NCBI RefSeq assembly: GCF_010915705.1
Contig: NZ_JAAIKE010000006.1
Span: 62,001-126,000 of the forward strand
Length of the DNA: 64,000 bases
Source of the DNA: Pseudotabrizicola algicola
GTDB taxonomy: Bacteria > Pseudomonadota > Alphaproteobacteria > Rhodobacterales > Rhodobacteraceae
Direction: 5' to 3'
The notes under the pieces were generated by a model. The model saw only the letters and a program-made list of their open reading frames with translations, did not search any database and was not told the origin of the DNA. The position numbers and the translations under genes were made by a program. This document shows, one piece after another, positions 1 through 9,876 of the stretch. Positions within the stretch are counted from its first letter, which is position 1; each line of letters begins with the position of its first letter.

Positions 1-215
1 CCCGCAATCGCGGTGCGGCGGTCTTCATCGGCCAGCACGATCCCGACCACCAGCATCAGCACAAAGGTCGGCACCCCCACCCGGAACATCACGCGGAACA
101 GCGGTGTCAGCCACAGGCGCTGCATGCGGTAGGCCCAGCGCGACGGCGCCGGATCGCGCCGCAGCACGTTTGGCGTCACGGGCGCAACGCGGCGCGGGGC
201 GCTCAGCGGTTGCAT
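1..215 (-). CDS. ftsQ: Cell division protein FtsQ, N-terminal fragment (window edge)
   Basis: Only the first ~71 codons are present; the gene runs off the left edge of the window. The ATG (complement of 213-215) overlaps the end of ddlB by 13 bp. The fragment reads as a basic, Pro/Arg-rich cytoplasmic tail of about 35 residues, then a segment ([11 protein letters not shown]) leading into one hydrophobic helix ([15 protein letters not shown]) and the first charged periplasmic residues (DEDRR). That is the topology of FtsQ, the bitopic divisome protein linking FtsK/FtsA to FtsBL and FtsW/I. Its place directly after ddlB, as in most dcw clusters, supports the call. The periplasmic POTRA and beta domains are not visible here. 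Confidence 0.85.
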   Translation of the reverse strand, partial: MQPLSAPRRVAPVTPNVLRRDPAPSRWAYRMQRLWLTPLFRVMFRVGVPTFVLMLVVGIVLADEDRRTAIA

Positions 216-1120
216 GACGCATCCTCCACGATCCACGCGCACAGCTGTGGAAAGCTGATCCCCAGATGCGCCGCCTGTTCGGGCGACAGCGAGGTCGGCG
301 TCATCCCCGGCTGCGTGTTCGTCTCCAGAAGGATCAGCCCGTCCACACCCTTCGCCTCGTCCCAGCGAATATCGGTGCGGCTCAGCCCGCGGCACCCCAG
401 CGCCTGATGCGCGCGCAAGGCGTAATCCAGACAGGCCGCCTCCACATCGGGCGGAAGCGCCGCAGGCACCTCGTGGCGGCTGCCACCGGGCTTGTATTTC
501 GCGTCATAGTCATACCAGCCATCGGTGATGATATCGGTCACGCACAGCGCCCGATCTCCCATCACGCTGATGGAAAGCTCCCGCCCCGGCGCATAGGCTT
601 CCACCATCACCTCGGCCGGCATCTCTGCGGCCAGACGCGGCGCATTGCTGCCCGGATGCACAATATACACCCCGACGCTCGAGCCTTCGTTGTTGGGCTT
701 AACCACATAGGGCGGCGGCAGCACATGGGCCTTTTCCACCTCTTCGCGCGCCACGATCACCGACTCCGCCACCGGCAGACCGGCGGCGCGATAGACATCC
801 TTGCTGCGCTGCTTGTCCATCGCAAGCGACGACGCCAGCACACCCGAATGCGTATAGGGAATCCGCAGCCATTCCAGCAGCCCCTGCACGCAGCCATCCT
901 CGCCCCAGCGTCCATGCAGGGCGTTGAACACCACATCCGGCTTGATTTCGATCAGACGTGCGGGCAGGTCCGGGCCAGCATCGACCTCGACCACGTCATA
1001 TCCCGCCTCGCGCAGCGCGTTTGCACAGGCATTGCCTGTCGATAACGAAACCTCGCGCTCAGCCGAGGGTCCGCCCTTGATAACCGCCACGCGGGACACC
1101 TTGCCAGATGCACCCGCCAT
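203..1120 (-). CDS. ddlB: D-alanine--D-alanine ligase
   Basis: This 305-residue cytoplasmic ATP-grasp enzyme joins two D-alanines for the peptidoglycan pentapeptide, the expected length for DdlB. Visible signatures are the N-terminal [11 protein letters not shown] (residues 16-26), [12 protein letters not shown] (69-80), the ATP-grasp loop [11 protein letters not shown] (141-151) and the C-terminal metal/ADP motif [11 protein letters not shown]. The ATG lies about 6 bases behind an AGAGGC ribosome site. The gene sits between murB upstream and ftsQ downstream on the same strand, overlapping ftsQ by 13 bp, so translational coupling is likely. Nothing appears broken. Confidence 0.96.
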   Translation of the reverse strand: MAGASGKVSRVAVIKGGPSAEREVSLSTGNACANALREAGYDVVEVDAGPDLPARLIEIKPDVVFNALHGRWGEDGCVQGLLEWLRIPYTHSGVLASSLAMDKQRSKDVYRAAGLPVAESVIVAREEVEKAHVLPPPYVVKPNNEGSSVGVYIVHPGSNAPRLAAEMPAEVMVEAYAPGRELSISVMGDRALCVTDIITDGWYDYDAKYKPGGSRHEVPAALPPDVEAACLDYALRAHQALGCRGLSRTDIRWDEAKGVDGLILLETNTQPGMTPTSLSPEQAAHLGISFPQLCAWIVEDASCNR

Positions 1121-1180
1121 TTACTGCCTCTCGAACCCCGTTCGGGTCCTTATTCTTGTTATTTTGCGCGCGGTTGGCCG

Positions 1181-2104
1181 TTACGCTTCGCCGACGCGCA
1201 TGATTTCCCACTCTAACGTGATCCCGCTGGTTTGGAAAACCTTTTTTCGCACCGCCTCGCCCAGATTTTCCAGATCGGCGGCAGTCGCCCCTCCGGCGTT
1301 GATCAGGAAATTGGAATGCATCTGGCTCATCTGCGCCCCGCCCAGCGTCGCACCGCGCATTCCTGCGTCATCGATCACCTTCCACGCCTTCAACTCGTGG
1401 CTGTCATCGGCCCGCCCGGTCGAGGAATGGCCGACCGGATTACGAAAAGTTGATCCGGCGCTGCGCTCCTTGGTGGGCTGGCTGGCGTCGCGCCTGGCAA
1501 TCTGCTCCTCCATGCGCTGCGCCAGCGCCGCAGGGTCGCCCTCCGGCGCGCGAAAGGTCGCGCTCACCACCACCGCGCCCTCGGGCAGGTCCGATTGCCG
1601 ATAGCGCAGGTTCAGCGCCGCTGCCGGAATGTCCACCACGCTGCCATCGCGCAGCACCACCCGCACGCTTTCCAGCACATCAGCCACATAAGACCCGTAG
1701 CACCCTGCGTTCATCCGCACAGCGCCCCCGATGCTGCCCGGAATGGTGCGCAGAAATGTCAGGTCCAGCCCCGCCTCGGCCGCGCGCCGCGCCACATGCG
1801 CATCCAGCGCCGCCGCTCCGGCCGTCAGCCTCCCCTCGCCCTCGATCGCAATGGCATTGAACCCGCGCCCCAGCCGGATCACCACGGCGCGCAGGCCCCC
1901 ATCCCGCACGATCAGGTTGGACCCGACGCCCATCGGGAACACCGCCACATCGGGCGGCAGCGCCGCAAGAAACGCGGCAATATCCTCAACATCCGCAGGC
2001 TGGAACAGCCAATCCGCAGGCCCGCCCACGCGCAGCCAGGTCAGATCGGCGAGGGGCCGGTTGGGGGTCAGGGTGCCGCGGGGGGTGGGAAGCGTCTGTG
2101 TCAT
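1181..2104 (-). CDS. murB: UDP-N-acetylenolpyruvoylglucosamine reductase MurB
   Basis: MurB is the FAD- and NADPH-dependent reductase that makes UDP-MurNAc, the second committed step of peptidoglycan precursor synthesis. I place the start at the ATG complementary to 2102-2104 (MTQTLP), giving 307 residues. The reading frame stays open 68 codons further upstream but crosses a terminator hairpin and lacks family homology. Seen are RVGGPADW (25-32), the FAD phosphate region [12 protein letters not shown] (59-70), [19 protein letters not shown] (119-137) and the catalytic-serine segment GSTFRNPVG. Sixty bases separate it from ddlB on the same strand. It is type I in overall layout. Confidence 0.95.
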   Translation of the reverse strand: MTQTLPTPRGTLTPNRPLADLTWLRVGGPADWLFQPADVEDIAAFLAALPPDVAVFPMGVGSNLIVRDGGLRAVVIRLGRGFNAIAIEGEGRLTAGAAALDAHVARRAAEAGLDLTFLRTIPGSIGGAVRMNAGCYGSYVADVLESVRVVLRDGSVVDIPAAALNLRYRQSDLPEGAVVVSATFRAPEGDPAALAQRMEEQIARRDASQPTKERSAGSTFRNPVGHSSTGRADDSHELKAWKVIDDAGMRGATLGGAQMSQMHSNFLINAGGATAADLENLGEAVRKKVFQTSGITLEWEIMRVGEA

Positions 2105-2176
2105 GCCCCTAGCTACCCGCGCCGCGGCCCCAAAGACAAGGCCCCCGATGGGGCCGGAACCTTGTTCCCTGCAACG

Positions 2177-2209
2177 CAAAACGGGCGCAGCCCCGCTGCG
2201 CCCGTTTTG
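2177..2209 (-). terminator. Rho-independent terminator after the PRC-barrel gene
   Basis: A perfect 14-bp inverted repeat (caaaacgggcgcag at 2177-2190, matching arm 2196-2209) surrounds a 5-base loop. Read on the minus strand, the descending arm ends in TTTTG. It lies 22 bp after the stop of the PRC-barrel gene and 72 bp before the murB start, so it should end that upstream transcript and isolate murB-ddlB-ftsQ. Confidence 0.7.
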
Positions 2210-2231
2210 GTCTTTCGGTCCCGTCAAAGGC

Positions 2232-2615
2232 TTAGAGCCAGTAGGGAGCCACACCATAGTATTCGTGGCTGCGCCGCTGCCATTCGCGGTCCTCGCGCCA
2301 CGTTTCATGCTGGCGCGGGGCCTGCTCCAACTGCTCTTTGGTCAGGTCAGTCACATACCCCTCGCGCGAGGTGTCATAGCGCAACTTGCCAAAGGGAATG
2401 GCATGGTGATCGCTGCCGATCCCCAGAAAACCGCCAAATTCCAGCACGCCATACACGATCTTGCCGGATGAGGTATCAATCATCACATCGTCAATATGGC
2501 CAAGCTCTTCGCCCGCAGGGCTGTAAACGCGGGTGCCCTGCACCGTCTTGCCGGAAATCAGGCCGTTGCCGCTGCTCTGGGTCGAGGGGTTGGCCGCAAA
2601 AGATTGGGCTTGCAT
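2232..2615 (-). CDS. PRC-barrel domain protein
   Basis: A 127-residue soluble protein starting MQAQSF behind a strong GGAGGATATCCG ribosome site. Residues ~19-95 form one PRC-barrel: [18 protein letters not shown], then [27 protein letters not shown], then [11 protein letters not shown]. This small beta-barrel also occurs in RimM and the photosynthetic reaction-centre H subunit, and in many stress-linked stand-alone proteins. The C-terminus is rich in charged and aromatic residues ([16 protein letters not shown]). The exact role is unknown. The gene has its own terminator and interrupts the dcw cluster between DUF2484 and murB. An alternative upstream start at 2708 lacks a good ribosome site. 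Confidence 0.85.
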   Translation of the reverse strand: MQAQSFAANPSTQSSGNGLISGKTVQGTRVYSPAGEELGHIDDVMIDTSSGKIVYGVLEFGGFLGIGSDHHAIPFGKLRYDTSREGYVTDLTKEQLEQAPRQHETWREDREWQRRSHEYYGVAPYWL

Positions 2616-2772
2616 CGGATATCCTCCATTTTGCGCAGACGGGCCTTCAGGGCCGATCGGTCTGCCAGATGCAAAGACAACGGGGCAGCGCGGCAAAAGT
2701 TCCCGCATTTCGCCCCCGCCCGCCGTCGGGTCACAAAAAAATCATTTATAGTCAAATGTTTAGCGCAGGCAT

Positions 2773-2797
2773 GGAACCATGACCCCGTGGCCCCGTT
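2773..2797 (+). promoter_or_regulatory. Possible ECF (EcfG-like) sigma-factor promoter
   Basis: GGAAC at 2773-2777 and CGTT at 2794-2797 are separated by exactly 16 bases. This matches the published alphaproteobacterial general-stress consensus (GGAAC, 16-17 bases, CGTT). It points at the small membrane-protein gene starting at 2887. One such match is expected by chance in a window this size, and many Rhodobacteraceae lack EcfG, so this stays tentative. Confidence 0.3.
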
Positions 2798-2886
2798 GAT
2801 TTAGCAACCCCGTGCGGGCGCCCGCGCTGACGCGCCCCGAACGGGCAGACCCGATCAACGACCCCGATCATCGAAAGGAGATCGCC

Positions 2887-3186
2887 ATGACCTTTCCCTA
2901 TCTGCGCGCTACTGTCGTGCCCTTGGCCATCGGCTGCTTTGCAGGTGCCGCGATCATCGCTGGCCTGACCGCCGGACTTTACGGCTGGCAACTCTTTGCC
3001 GTCGCCGCCATCATCGGTCTCGCCGCGGGCGTTCCCTTCGGCATCTGGAGCGTGCGCCGCATGCGCCGCACCCCGCCCCTGCCGCGTCCGGAAAGCCCCA
3101 CGATGGACCCGAGCGCCGCCGCGCGCGAGGTGGACCCTGCCCGCGCCGAACCCTATCCGCCCGCGCCGGATCAGGGGCGCGCCTGA
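2887..3186 (+). CDS. Small two-helix membrane protein, unknown function
   Basis: A 99-residue protein. I choose MTFPYLRA at 2887 because a GAAAGGAG ribosome site sits 6 bases ahead of it. It has two predicted membrane helices (approximately LAIGCFAGAAIIAGLTAGL and LFAVAAIIGLAAGVPFGIW) followed by a basic stop (RRMRR) and a Pro/Ala/Glu-rich cytoplasmic tail. I recognise no family. It is transcribed against the surrounding dcw genes, facing away from the PRC-barrel gene with about 270 bp between the two starts. A possible stress-type promoter lies in that gap. The two genes together look like an insertion into the cluster. Confidence 0.7.
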   Translation: MTFPYLRATVVPLAIGCFAGAAIIAGLTAGLYGWQLFAVAAIIGLAAGVPFGIWSVRRMRRTPPLPRPESPTMDPSAAAREVDPARAEPYPPAPDQGRA

Positions 3187-3228
3187 CGCCGGATGGCGTG
3201 GTGAGCCAGGGAAATCATTCTGCGGAGA

Positions 3229-3486
3229 TCATTCTGCGGGCGAGTCGCCCTTGCCCTTGATCCAGCGCCAGAAATACACCAGCGGCCAACGCAGCACGCT
3301 CGCCCCTGCGGCAAGGATAAGCAGCCCCCAGATCGGGCCGCTTTGCGCCGTGACCCAGCCCACAAGCGGAATGCCCACCGCGATCAGCACATAGGCCGCG
3401 CGCCAGTGGTGGTCGCGGCTTGGCAGCATGGCGATCACATTCGCCAGCACCAGCCACAAAAGCGCCGCTGTCAGCGCCGGAGTCAC
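3229..3486 (-). CDS. DUF2484 family small membrane protein
   Basis: An 85-residue protein beginning with GTG ([11 protein letters not shown]), whose first bases overlap the murC stop as GTGA, so translational coupling is expected. It shows about three hydrophobic segments: [29 protein letters not shown] and [16 protein letters not shown], with a short basic/acidic tail. This DUF2484 protein sits between murC and murB in many Rhodobacteraceae. Its function is unknown; the location suggests a link with cell-wall assembly. An ATG 14 codons upstream would overlap murC further and adds only residues without hydrophobic character. Confidence 0.75.
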   Translation of the reverse strand: MTPALTAALLWLVLANVIAMLPSRDHHWRAAYVLIAVGIPLVGWVTAQSGPIWGLLILAAGASVLRWPLVYFWRWIKGKGDSPAE

Positions 3487-4895
3487 GCCGCCTTCTCCAC
3501 CAGTTTCGCGGGCAGCGCATTGGCCCATGTGCTGATGGTCCCCGCACCGAGGCAGACAAAGATATCGCCCGGACGCGCCTGCTCGCGGAACAGACGGGCC
3601 AGATCGGCCTCGTCCATCACCGCGCGGGCGTGCCTGTGGCCATGCGCGATCAGACCTGCCACCAGATCATCGCGGCTGATACCGGCAATCGGTTCTTCTC
3701 CGGCGGCATAAACCTCGGAAATCGCGGCCACATCGGCCTCGTTGAAACAGGTGCAGAAATCCTCGAACAGGCTGGCAAGCCGCGTGTAGCGATGCGGCTG
3801 GTGAACCGCGATCACGCGGCCCTTGGTCGACTGGCGCGCGGCCCGCAGCACGGCGGCAATCTCCACCGGATGATGCCCGTAATCGTCGATGATGGTCACG
3901 CCATTCACCTCGGCCACCTTGGTGAAACGGCGGTTCACTCCGGCAAAGCCCGCCAAGGCCTCGCGGATTTCTTCCTTCTTCATGCCCAGATGCCGCGCCA
4001 CGGCAATCGCCGACAGCGCGTTGGAGACGTTGTGATCGCCCGGCATCGGGAGCACGCAACCTTCAATTTTCGAACCATCTTCCTCATTGTTCAGCAGAAC
4101 ATCGAACATTGCGCTGCCATTTTCGAACCTGAGGTTTACAGCCCGCACATCGGCCTGCGCATTGAAGCCGAAGGTGACAATCCGCCGATCCGCCACCTTG
4201 CCCACCAGCGCCTGCACCTCGGCATGGTCGGTGCAGCACACCGCAAGCCCGTAGAACGGGATGTTCGACACGAAATCGAGAAAGCCTTTGCGCAGCGCAT
4301 CGAAGCTGCCCCAATGCTCCATATGCTCGGGGTCGATGTTGGTGACGATGGCAATGGTCGCGGGCAGGCGGTTGAAACTGCCGTCACTCTCGTCTGCCTC
4401 CACCACCATCCATTCGCCCGCCCCGGCGCGCGCATTGGAGCCGTAGGAATGGATGACGCCGCCGTTGATGACCGTCGGATCAAATCCGCCCTTGTCCAGC
4501 AAGGTCGCCACCATCGTCGTGGTCGTCGTCTTGCCATGCGTGCCCGCGACCGCGATGTTGGACCGCATCCGCATCAACTCGGCCAGCATCTCGGCACGGC
4601 GCACAACCGGCAGCTTGCGCCGCCGCGCCTCTTCCAGCTCGGGGTTGCCCTTCTTGATCGCCGAAGAGATCACGATCACCGCCGCATTGCCGATGTTCTG
4701 GGCCGCCTGCCCCTCAAAGAACGTGGCCCCCAGCGATACCAGCCGGTCGGTGATCTTGCTCGCCTTGGCGTCCGACCCCTGCACGGTATAGCCCAGCGTC
4801 ATCAGCACTTCGGCGATGCCCGACATGCCGATCCCGCCGATCCCCACAAAATGGATCGGGCCAAGTTCCAGCGGCAACTTGGTTGCTGCATTCAT
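3483..4895 (-). CDS. murC: UDP-N-acetylmuramate--L-alanine ligase
   Basis: MurC (470 residues) adds L-alanine to UDP-MurNAc using ATP, in the cytoplasm. The N-terminal nucleotide-sugar motif GIGGIGMSG (18-26), the ATP P-loop GTHGKTTTT (118-126), the central-domain DESDGSF segment and the C-terminal-domain HQPHRYTR stretch are all present. The length is normal for the family. Its ATG overlaps the murG stop by 4 bp (ATGA) and its own stop overlaps the DUF2484 start, so murG-murC-DUF2484 form a tightly coupled operon segment. Confidence 0.97.
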   Translation of the reverse strand: MNAATKLPLELGPIHFVGIGGIGMSGIAEVLMTLGYTVQGSDAKASKITDRLVSLGATFFEGQAAQNIGNAAVIVISSAIKKGNPELEEARRRKLPVVRRAEMLAELMRMRSNIAVAGTHGKTTTTTMVATLLDKGGFDPTVINGGVIHSYGSNARAGAGEWMVVEADESDGSFNRLPATIAIVTNIDPEHMEHWGSFDALRKGFLDFVSNIPFYGLAVCCTDHAEVQALVGKVADRRIVTFGFNAQADVRAVNLRFENGSAMFDVLLNNEEDGSKIEGCVLPMPGDHNVSNALSAIAVARHLGMKKEEIREALAGFAGVNRRFTKVAEVNGVTIIDDYGHHPVEIAAVLRAARQSTKGRVIAVHQPHRYTRLASLFEDFCTCFNEADVAAISEVYAAGEEPIAGISRDDLVAGLIAHGHRHARAVMDEADLARLFREQARPGDIFVCLGAGTISTWANALPAKLVEKAA

Positions 4896-5992
4896 TGCGG
4901 GGCTCCTTCTGCGAGGGCTTCAACAAGCGCCACCAGACGTTCGGTGGCATTGGGGCGGCCATGCGACAAGGCGTTGCGCGCCATCTGGCTCGCAGCCTCG
5001 GGCTGCGACAGCACTGCCGCCATGTGGCCGCTGAGCGTTGTGGCGTCAAGCACCTTTTCCGGAATCACCACCGCCGCCTCGGCCCCCGCCAGCCCGCGGG
5101 CGTTGGCAGACTGGTGATCCCCCGTCGCCGCCGCGAAAGGAATAAGGATCGACGGACGCCCGATCACGCTGATATCGGCAATCGACGACGCCCCCGAGCG
5201 CGACACCACCAGTTGCGCCTCGCTCAGCCGCGCCGGAATGTCATTGAAGAACGGCTGCACCTCGGCGCGGATGCCGGCCTCTGCATAAGCATCCACCACC
5301 CGCTCAAGGTCCTCGGCCCGCGCCTGATGCGCCACGCGCAGGTTGCGGCGGATGGCGTCGGGCAGCATCGCCACCGCCTCCGGCACCACATCCGACAAGA
5401 TCCGCGCGCCCTGACTGCCGCCGATCACCACCAAGGACATCGGGTAATCCCCCGGCGCGATGTAACCCGCGCCCGCACGGTCCAGCACCGCCATCCGCAC
5501 CGGATTGCCGGTGTGCACGCCCTCCACCCCGGCGGGCAGATCGGTCGGCCATGTGCCGCAGGCCACCCTGTCCACGCGCGGCGCGAAAATCTGGTTCACC
5601 CGCCCCAGCACGCCGTTCTGCTCATGGATCATCCGGGGCCGCCGCAAGACCCAGGCCGCCGCCAGCGCGGGTATCGTCGGATAGCCGCCGAAGCCCACCA
5701 CCACCGCAGGCCGGTCGCGCATCTGCGCCAGCACCGCGCCGATCACGCCCCCCGCAATGCGGAACGGCACCGCCGCCCGCGCCAGAACACCGCCGCGTGC
5801 GAAGGTGGCCGAGGCCACCCGCTCCACCTTGACCACATGCGGAAAGCCGCCCGTATAGCGCGCGCCGCGCGCATCGGTCGACAGCTTCACCCGCCAGCCC
5901 TTGCGCACCATCGCCTCGGCCAGCGCCTGCGCGGGGAACATATGCCCCCCGGTGCCGCCTGCCGCGATCAACAACAGCTTTCCCTCAGCCAT
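4892..5992 (-). CDS. murG: UDP-GlcNAc--MurNAc-pentapeptide-lipid N-acetylglucosaminyltransferase
   Basis: MurG (366 residues) is the peripheral inner-membrane GT28 glycosyltransferase that turns lipid I into lipid II. The glycine-rich N-terminal motif [12 protein letters not shown] (10-21), [14 protein letters not shown] in the acceptor domain, [11 protein letters not shown], and the donor-site stretches [11 protein letters not shown] and [11 protein letters not shown] can be read. It overlaps ftsW by one base at its start and murC by four at its end, matching the usual ftsW-murG-murC order. Confidence 0.97.
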   Translation of the reverse strand: MAEGKLLLIAAGGTGGHMFPAQALAEAMVRKGWRVKLSTDARGARYTGGFPHVVKVERVASATFARGGVLARAAVPFRIAGGVIGAVLAQMRDRPAVVVGFGGYPTIPALAAAWVLRRPRMIHEQNGVLGRVNQIFAPRVDRVACGTWPTDLPAGVEGVHTGNPVRMAVLDRAGAGYIAPGDYPMSLVVIGGSQGARILSDVVPEAVAMLPDAIRRNLRVAHQARAEDLERVVDAYAEAGIRAEVQPFFNDIPARLSEAQLVVSRSGASSIADISVIGRPSILIPFAAATGDHQSANARGLAGAEAAVVIPEKVLDATTLSGHMAAVLSQPEAASQMARNALSHGRPNATERLVALVEALAEGAPQ

Positions 5993-7155
5993 CAGCGCCC
6001 CCTGCGGAGGATATCGCCAATCTCGCCCTGCGGACGGGTGCGCGTCAAGGCCAGCAGCATCCCCACCGTGATGCCCGCCGCAATCACCGACGACCCGCCA
6101 TAGCTGACAAAGGGCAGCGTCATCCCCTTGGCGGGCAGAAGCCGTACCGCCACGCCCATGTTGATCATCGCCTGCACGCCGAAGATGCAGGCAAGCCCGG
6201 TGCCCGCCAGCCGGATGAACGGGTCACGTTCCCGCATCAGGCGGAACAGGCTGCGCACCACGATGGTGCCATAGAGCGCCAGAATGACCAGCACGAGGAT
6301 CAGCCCGTATTCCTCCGCCGCCACTGCGATGATGAAGTCGGTATGCGCATCGGGCAGCGTCCATTTCACCTGCCCTTCGCCCACGCCCACGCCAAAGAAG
6401 CCGCCCTCCTGGATGGCGTTGGTGGCATAGCCGATCTGGCTGCGCGGGTCGATCTCGGGGTTCAGGAACCCGTCGATCCGCCGCGCGAAGTGTTCCGAAC
6501 TTTCATAGGCAATCGTCGCGCCAAAGCCGACGATGCCAAGGATGATCCCGATCAGCGTGATCGGCGCTCCGGCCACGAAATAGATCACCCCCCAGCCAAA
6601 CAGGATCAGCGCGGCCTGCCCGAAATCGGGCTGGATCGCCAGCAGCATCACCACCACGAAGGTCAGCCCGAATGACACCGACTTGCCGGGCGGCCCGTTC
6701 AGGTCCTGGCTTGCGGCCATCAGCCAGGCCACGATCACCATAAATCCGGGCTTGAGGAATTCCGACGGCTGCACCGAGGCAAAGCCGAAGCTGAACCAGC
6801 GCACCGCGCCCTTGCCGAAATCGGTGCCGAAGAACGGCAGCAGCATCAGCGCCACGAAGGCCCCCAGAAAGCCCACGACGCCCAGACGGCGGATCATCGC
6901 GGGCGGCATCATCGACACGCCCGCCATAAACAGCAGCGCCACCACGCCGAACACCGCCTGCCGCTGCACATAATAGAAATCATTCAACCCGTTGCGGCTC
7001 GCCAGCGGCACGCTCGCCGCCAGCCCCAGCAGCAGGCCGATGCCGAACAGCACCATGATCGCCGTCAGCGACCACTTGTCGATGGTGCGCCACCAACGGG
7101 GAATGACAGGCTCTGTCACCCGAACGGGACTGGAGCCATAGACCATTTCAGTCAT
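5992..7155 (-). CDS. ftsW: Peptidoglycan glycosyltransferase FtsW (SEDS family)
   Basis: FtsW is the divisome polymerase that works with FtsI. From the ATG complementary to 7153-7155 ([13 protein letters not shown]) the protein has 387 residues. An upstream ATG at 7227 adds a basic stretch without family character. About ten membrane helices are visible, with SEDS-type segments such as [45 protein letters not shown] and the C-terminal [15 protein letters not shown]. It opens the visible dcw segment. The next gene upstream on this strand is an unrelated exporter, so murD and mraY are not adjacent within the window. Confidence 0.94.
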   Translation of the reverse strand: MTEMVYGSSPVRVTEPVIPRWWRTIDKWSLTAIMVLFGIGLLLGLAASVPLASRNGLNDFYYVQRQAVFGVVALLFMAGVSMMPPAMIRRLGVVGFLGAFVALMLLPFFGTDFGKGAVRWFSFGFASVQPSEFLKPGFMVIVAWLMAASQDLNGPPGKSVSFGLTFVVVMLLAIQPDFGQAALILFGWGVIYFVAGAPITLIGIILGIVGFGATIAYESSEHFARRIDGFLNPEIDPRSQIGYATNAIQEGGFFGVGVGEGQVKWTLPDAHTDFIIAVAAEEYGLILVLVILALYGTIVVRSLFRLMRERDPFIRLAGTGLACIFGVQAMINMGVAVRLLPAKGMTLPFVSYGGSSVIAAGITVGMLLALTRTRPQGEIGDILRRGR

Positions 7156-7297
7156 GGGAAAACCGCCTGTAAACTCTGCTCTGCCGAACGCCCGTTTGCC
7201 GGGTCTGGTGCAAAGTGTAGCCAACAAAGCGGCTTATGGCCAGAGGAAAGGCAGCCCCCCGCGCACCGCGCCGCGCATCGCGCGCGGCACCGGCGGG

Positions 7298-8191
7298 TTA
7301 CAGCACCTCGGGCACCGGCCCCCGCCGCCGCTCGCGCGCTTCGGCCCATGTGATATAGCTGACAGACCCGACAATCACCGCGCCGCCGATCAGCACGAAC
7401 ACATCCACCCGCTCGCCAAAGGCGGCCCAGCCCAGAAGCGCCGCCCAGATCAGTTGCAGGAACACCACCGGCTGCGACACCGCAATCGGCGCGGCGGCAA
7501 AGGCGCGGCTCATGCAGTAATGCCCCGATGTCGCGCAGGCCGCCACCACTGCCAGCCACGCCAGCTGCTCAAGGTCCATCGGCACCCAGACCCAGGCCGC
7601 CAGCGGCGCGAGACCCAAGGTCACGATCAGGGACAGCATCGCCACGATCTGCCCCGCGCTCGCCACCCCCGACAGCCGCTTGGCAAAAAGGTAAGATCCG
7701 GCAAAGCACACCGCCGCGCCAATCTGCGCGATATGCCCGTCCGTCACCTCGCGCAGGCCGGGGCGCAGCACAATCAGCGCGCCGCCCAGCGCCACCGCAA
7801 TCGCCAGAACCCGGCGCAGGGTCAGCCGCTCGCCAAAGAACACCACCGTGCCCAGCGTCAGCAAGACCGGGTTCAGATAGCCGATCGCCGTCACCTCTGC
7901 GACAGGGATACGCGCCATCGCATAGAACCAGCAGATCACCGCCGCCACATGCACGACGCCCCGCCCCAGATGCAGCCCCAGATGCAGCCCTGCAAAGCCC
8001 TGCCGCAGCAGACCGATCAGCGCGGGCGCCAGAAACAGCGCCCCCCAGGCAAAGCGCACGAAGGCCGATTGCGCGGCGGGCAGATCGGTGCCCAGATAAC
8101 GCACGATCCCCGTCACCCCCACAAAGCTCAGGCCAGAGGCCAGCATCCACAGGATCGCATGAACGGGGTTGGTGTCGGTCTTGACCATCAT
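7298..8191 (-). CDS. DMT-superfamily (EamA) permease
   Basis: A 297-residue inner-membrane protein with about ten hydrophobic helices in two EamA repeats. The first contains ILWMLASGLSFVGVTGIVRYL and the second IGAAVCFAGSYLFAKRL. The conserved pattern near the end of each repeat (YLNPVLLTLGTVVFFGERLT; FLQLIWAALLGWAAFGERV) is clear. Such proteins export amino acids, metabolites or drugs; the substrate cannot be read from the sequence. It lies between ftsW and argP on the same strand. A double ATG opens the gene (MMVKT). Confidence 0.85.
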   Translation of the reverse strand: MMVKTDTNPVHAILWMLASGLSFVGVTGIVRYLGTDLPAAQSAFVRFAWGALFLAPALIGLLRQGFAGLHLGLHLGRGVVHVAAVICWFYAMARIPVAEVTAIGYLNPVLLTLGTVVFFGERLTLRRVLAIAVALGGALIVLRPGLREVTDGHIAQIGAAVCFAGSYLFAKRLSGVASAGQIVAMLSLIVTLGLAPLAAWVWVPMDLEQLAWLAVVAACATSGHYCMSRAFAAAPIAVSQPVVFLQLIWAALLGWAAFGERVDVFVLIGGAVIVGSVSYITWAEARERRRGPVPEVL

Positions 8192-8231
8192 CCGCGTTTT
8201 CTGGTCTCCGGCGCGGGCAGAGACAAGCGCC

Positions 8232-9119
8232 TTATTGTATCCGTAACATCTGCGCCGCCGCGCGGCGCAGCGCCCGCGTCAAGGGCGCAATCGCCCCCGC
8301 CGTCAGCCGCGCGAACTGCCAGTGCAGCGCCACATCATGCGGCGTGTCCGGCACCACTTCCACCAGCCGCCCCGCCGCCAGATGCCCCGCCACCAGCGGC
8401 TCGGGGTTCAGCCCCCAGCCCAGACCCAGAAGGCAGGCATCGACAAAGCCCTGCGTCGAGGCAAGCCGGTGGCTCGGAAACTCGGCCCGCGCGCCCAGCC
8501 CCCGCGCCGCCACCCATTGCGCCTGCAGCCGGTCCTTGTCGGAATAGGTCAGCGCAGGCGCACGCGCCACCGCCTCTGGCGTCACGCCCGCAGGAAACCA
8601 GCGCGCCATATAGGCAGGGCTCGCCGTCGCCCGATAGCGCAGCGCGCCCAAAGGCTGGGTATCGCACCCCTGCAACGGCCCCGCATGTCCGGTAATCGCA
8701 CCCACCACCTCGCCGCGGCGCAGCCAGTCCTGACTGAAATCCTGATCGTCGATCACAAGATCGAACAACACCCCCGGCACCTCGGCCAGCGCGGGCATCA
8801 CCCATGTGGCCAGTGAGTCCGCATTCACCGCAATCCGCAGGCTCACCGCACCCGCCTGCACCCCGGGCAGATCTTCCGCCACCTGCCGCTCCAGCAGCAC
8901 CAGCGCGTCAAAATGCCGGATCAGCCGCAGCCCCGCCTCGGTCGCCACGCTCGGACTGCCACGGCGGATCAGCAGCGTGCCCGCCCGTTCCTCCAGCGAG
9001 CGCAGCCGCTGCGATACCGCCGATTGCGTCACCCCCAGATCGGCGGCGGCAAGGTCGAACGACCCGCGCCGATGCACGGCGGCCAGCGCGGCCAGTTGCA
9101 CAGGGTCAAAGATCAGCAC
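8232..9119 (-). CDS. argP: LysR-family regulator, ArgP-like
   Basis: A 295-residue LysR-type regulator. The N-terminal winged helix spans residues ~5-65 (LAALAAVHRRGSFDLAAADLG, then TQSAVSQRLRSLEERAG). The remainder is the effector-binding domain. ArgP senses lysine/arginine and controls the exporter argO. The call rests on close resemblance of the HTH to ArgP/LysG proteins and on the divergently transcribed LysE/ArgO exporter starting 82 bp away. The shared intergenic region must hold the operator, but I cannot define it by eye. Confidence 0.87.
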   Translation of the reverse strand: MLIFDPVQLAALAAVHRRGSFDLAAADLGVTQSAVSQRLRSLEERAGTLLIRRGSPSVATEAGLRLIRHFDALVLLERQVAEDLPGVQAGAVSLRIAVNADSLATWVMPALAEVPGVLFDLVIDDQDFSQDWLRRGEVVGAITGHAGPLQGCDTQPLGALRYRATASPAYMARWFPAGVTPEAVARAPALTYSDKDRLQAQWVAARGLGARAEFPSHRLASTQGFVDACLLGLGWGLNPEPLVAGHLAAGRLVEVVPDTPHDVALHWQFARLTAGAIAPLTRALRRAAAQMLRIQ

Positions 9120-9201
9120 GGCTTATCCAGCATCAGAAAGATGATCTGGATTGATCCACGCCTGCCGCGCTAAGTCAAGCCGACCCCTTGAAAGGCCCGC
9201 C

Positions 9202-9804
9202 ATGACCGCCCTTATCGCCGGATTTCTGACCGCCCTGTCGCTGATCGCCGCCATCGGCGCGCAAAACGCCTTTGTCCTGCGCCAAGGCTTGCGGCGCGAG
9301 CATGTCCTGCCGGTGGTGCTGACCTGCGCCCTGTCCGATGCGGTGCTGATCGCCGCCGGAGTGGCGGGCTTCGGCACCCTTGCCGCGCTCGCGCCGTGGA
9401 TCACCACCGCCATGCTCTACGCGGGCGCGGCCTTCCTCTTGGTCTATGGCGCTTTGCGCTTCCGCGCCGCCTTCAGGGGCGGCGAGGCGCTGCGCCCCGC
9501 GCCGGGCACAAGCGCCAGCCTTGGCCGCACCCTCGCCACCGTTCTGGTGTTCACATGGGCCAATCCGCATGTCTATCTCGATACCGTGGTGCTTCTGGGC
9601 GCAATTTCAGCGCAATACGCCCCGCAGCACTGGACCTTTGGCCTTGGCGCAATGGCGGGCAGCTTTGCCTTCTTCACTGCCCTCGGCTTCGGCGCGCGCC
9701 TGCTTGCACCCCTCTTCGCCAATCCCAAGGCCTGGGTCTGGCTGGAACTGGGCATCGGCATCACCATGTGGCTGATCGCCGCCGCGCTGATCGCCGGAGC
9801 CTAG
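9202..9804 (+). CDS. argO: LysE/ArgO-type amino acid exporter
   Basis: A 200-residue membrane protein with about six helices. It begins MTALIAGFLTALSLIAAIGAQNAF, and the GAQNAFVLRQGLRREHV segment is diagnostic of the LysE/ArgO family, basic amino acid exporters of the inner membrane. WANPHVYLDTVVLLG carries the second family signature. The start at 9202 follows GAAAGGC. It is divergent from the argP-like gene, the standard pairing. An inverted repeat right after the stop probably ends transcription. Confidence 0.9.
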   Translation: MTALIAGFLTALSLIAAIGAQNAFVLRQGLRREHVLPVVLTCALSDAVLIAAGVAGFGTLAALAPWITTAMLYAGAAFLLVYGALRFRAAFRGGEALRPAPGTSASLGRTLATVLVFTWANPHVYLDTVVLLGAISAQYAPQHWTFGLGAMAGSFAFFTALGFGARLLAPLFANPKAWVWLELGIGITMWLIAAALIAGA

Positions 9805-9815
9805 GCGCAAAGCAA

Positions 9816-9843
9816 AACGGGGGCGGCTTGCGCCACCCCCGTT
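9816..9843. terminator. Bidirectional terminator between argO and the cold-shock gene
   Basis: The stem aacggggg(c)gg at 9816-9826 pairs with cc(a)cccccgtt at 9833-9843, one mismatch, with a short loop. An AAAA run precedes it on the plus strand, giving a U-run for minus-strand transcription. It lies between the convergent stops of argO (9804) and the cold-shock gene (9877) and may serve both. Confidence 0.6.
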
Positions 9844-9876
9844 CCAGATGTCTAACCCGAGGTCAGACCTGACAGA

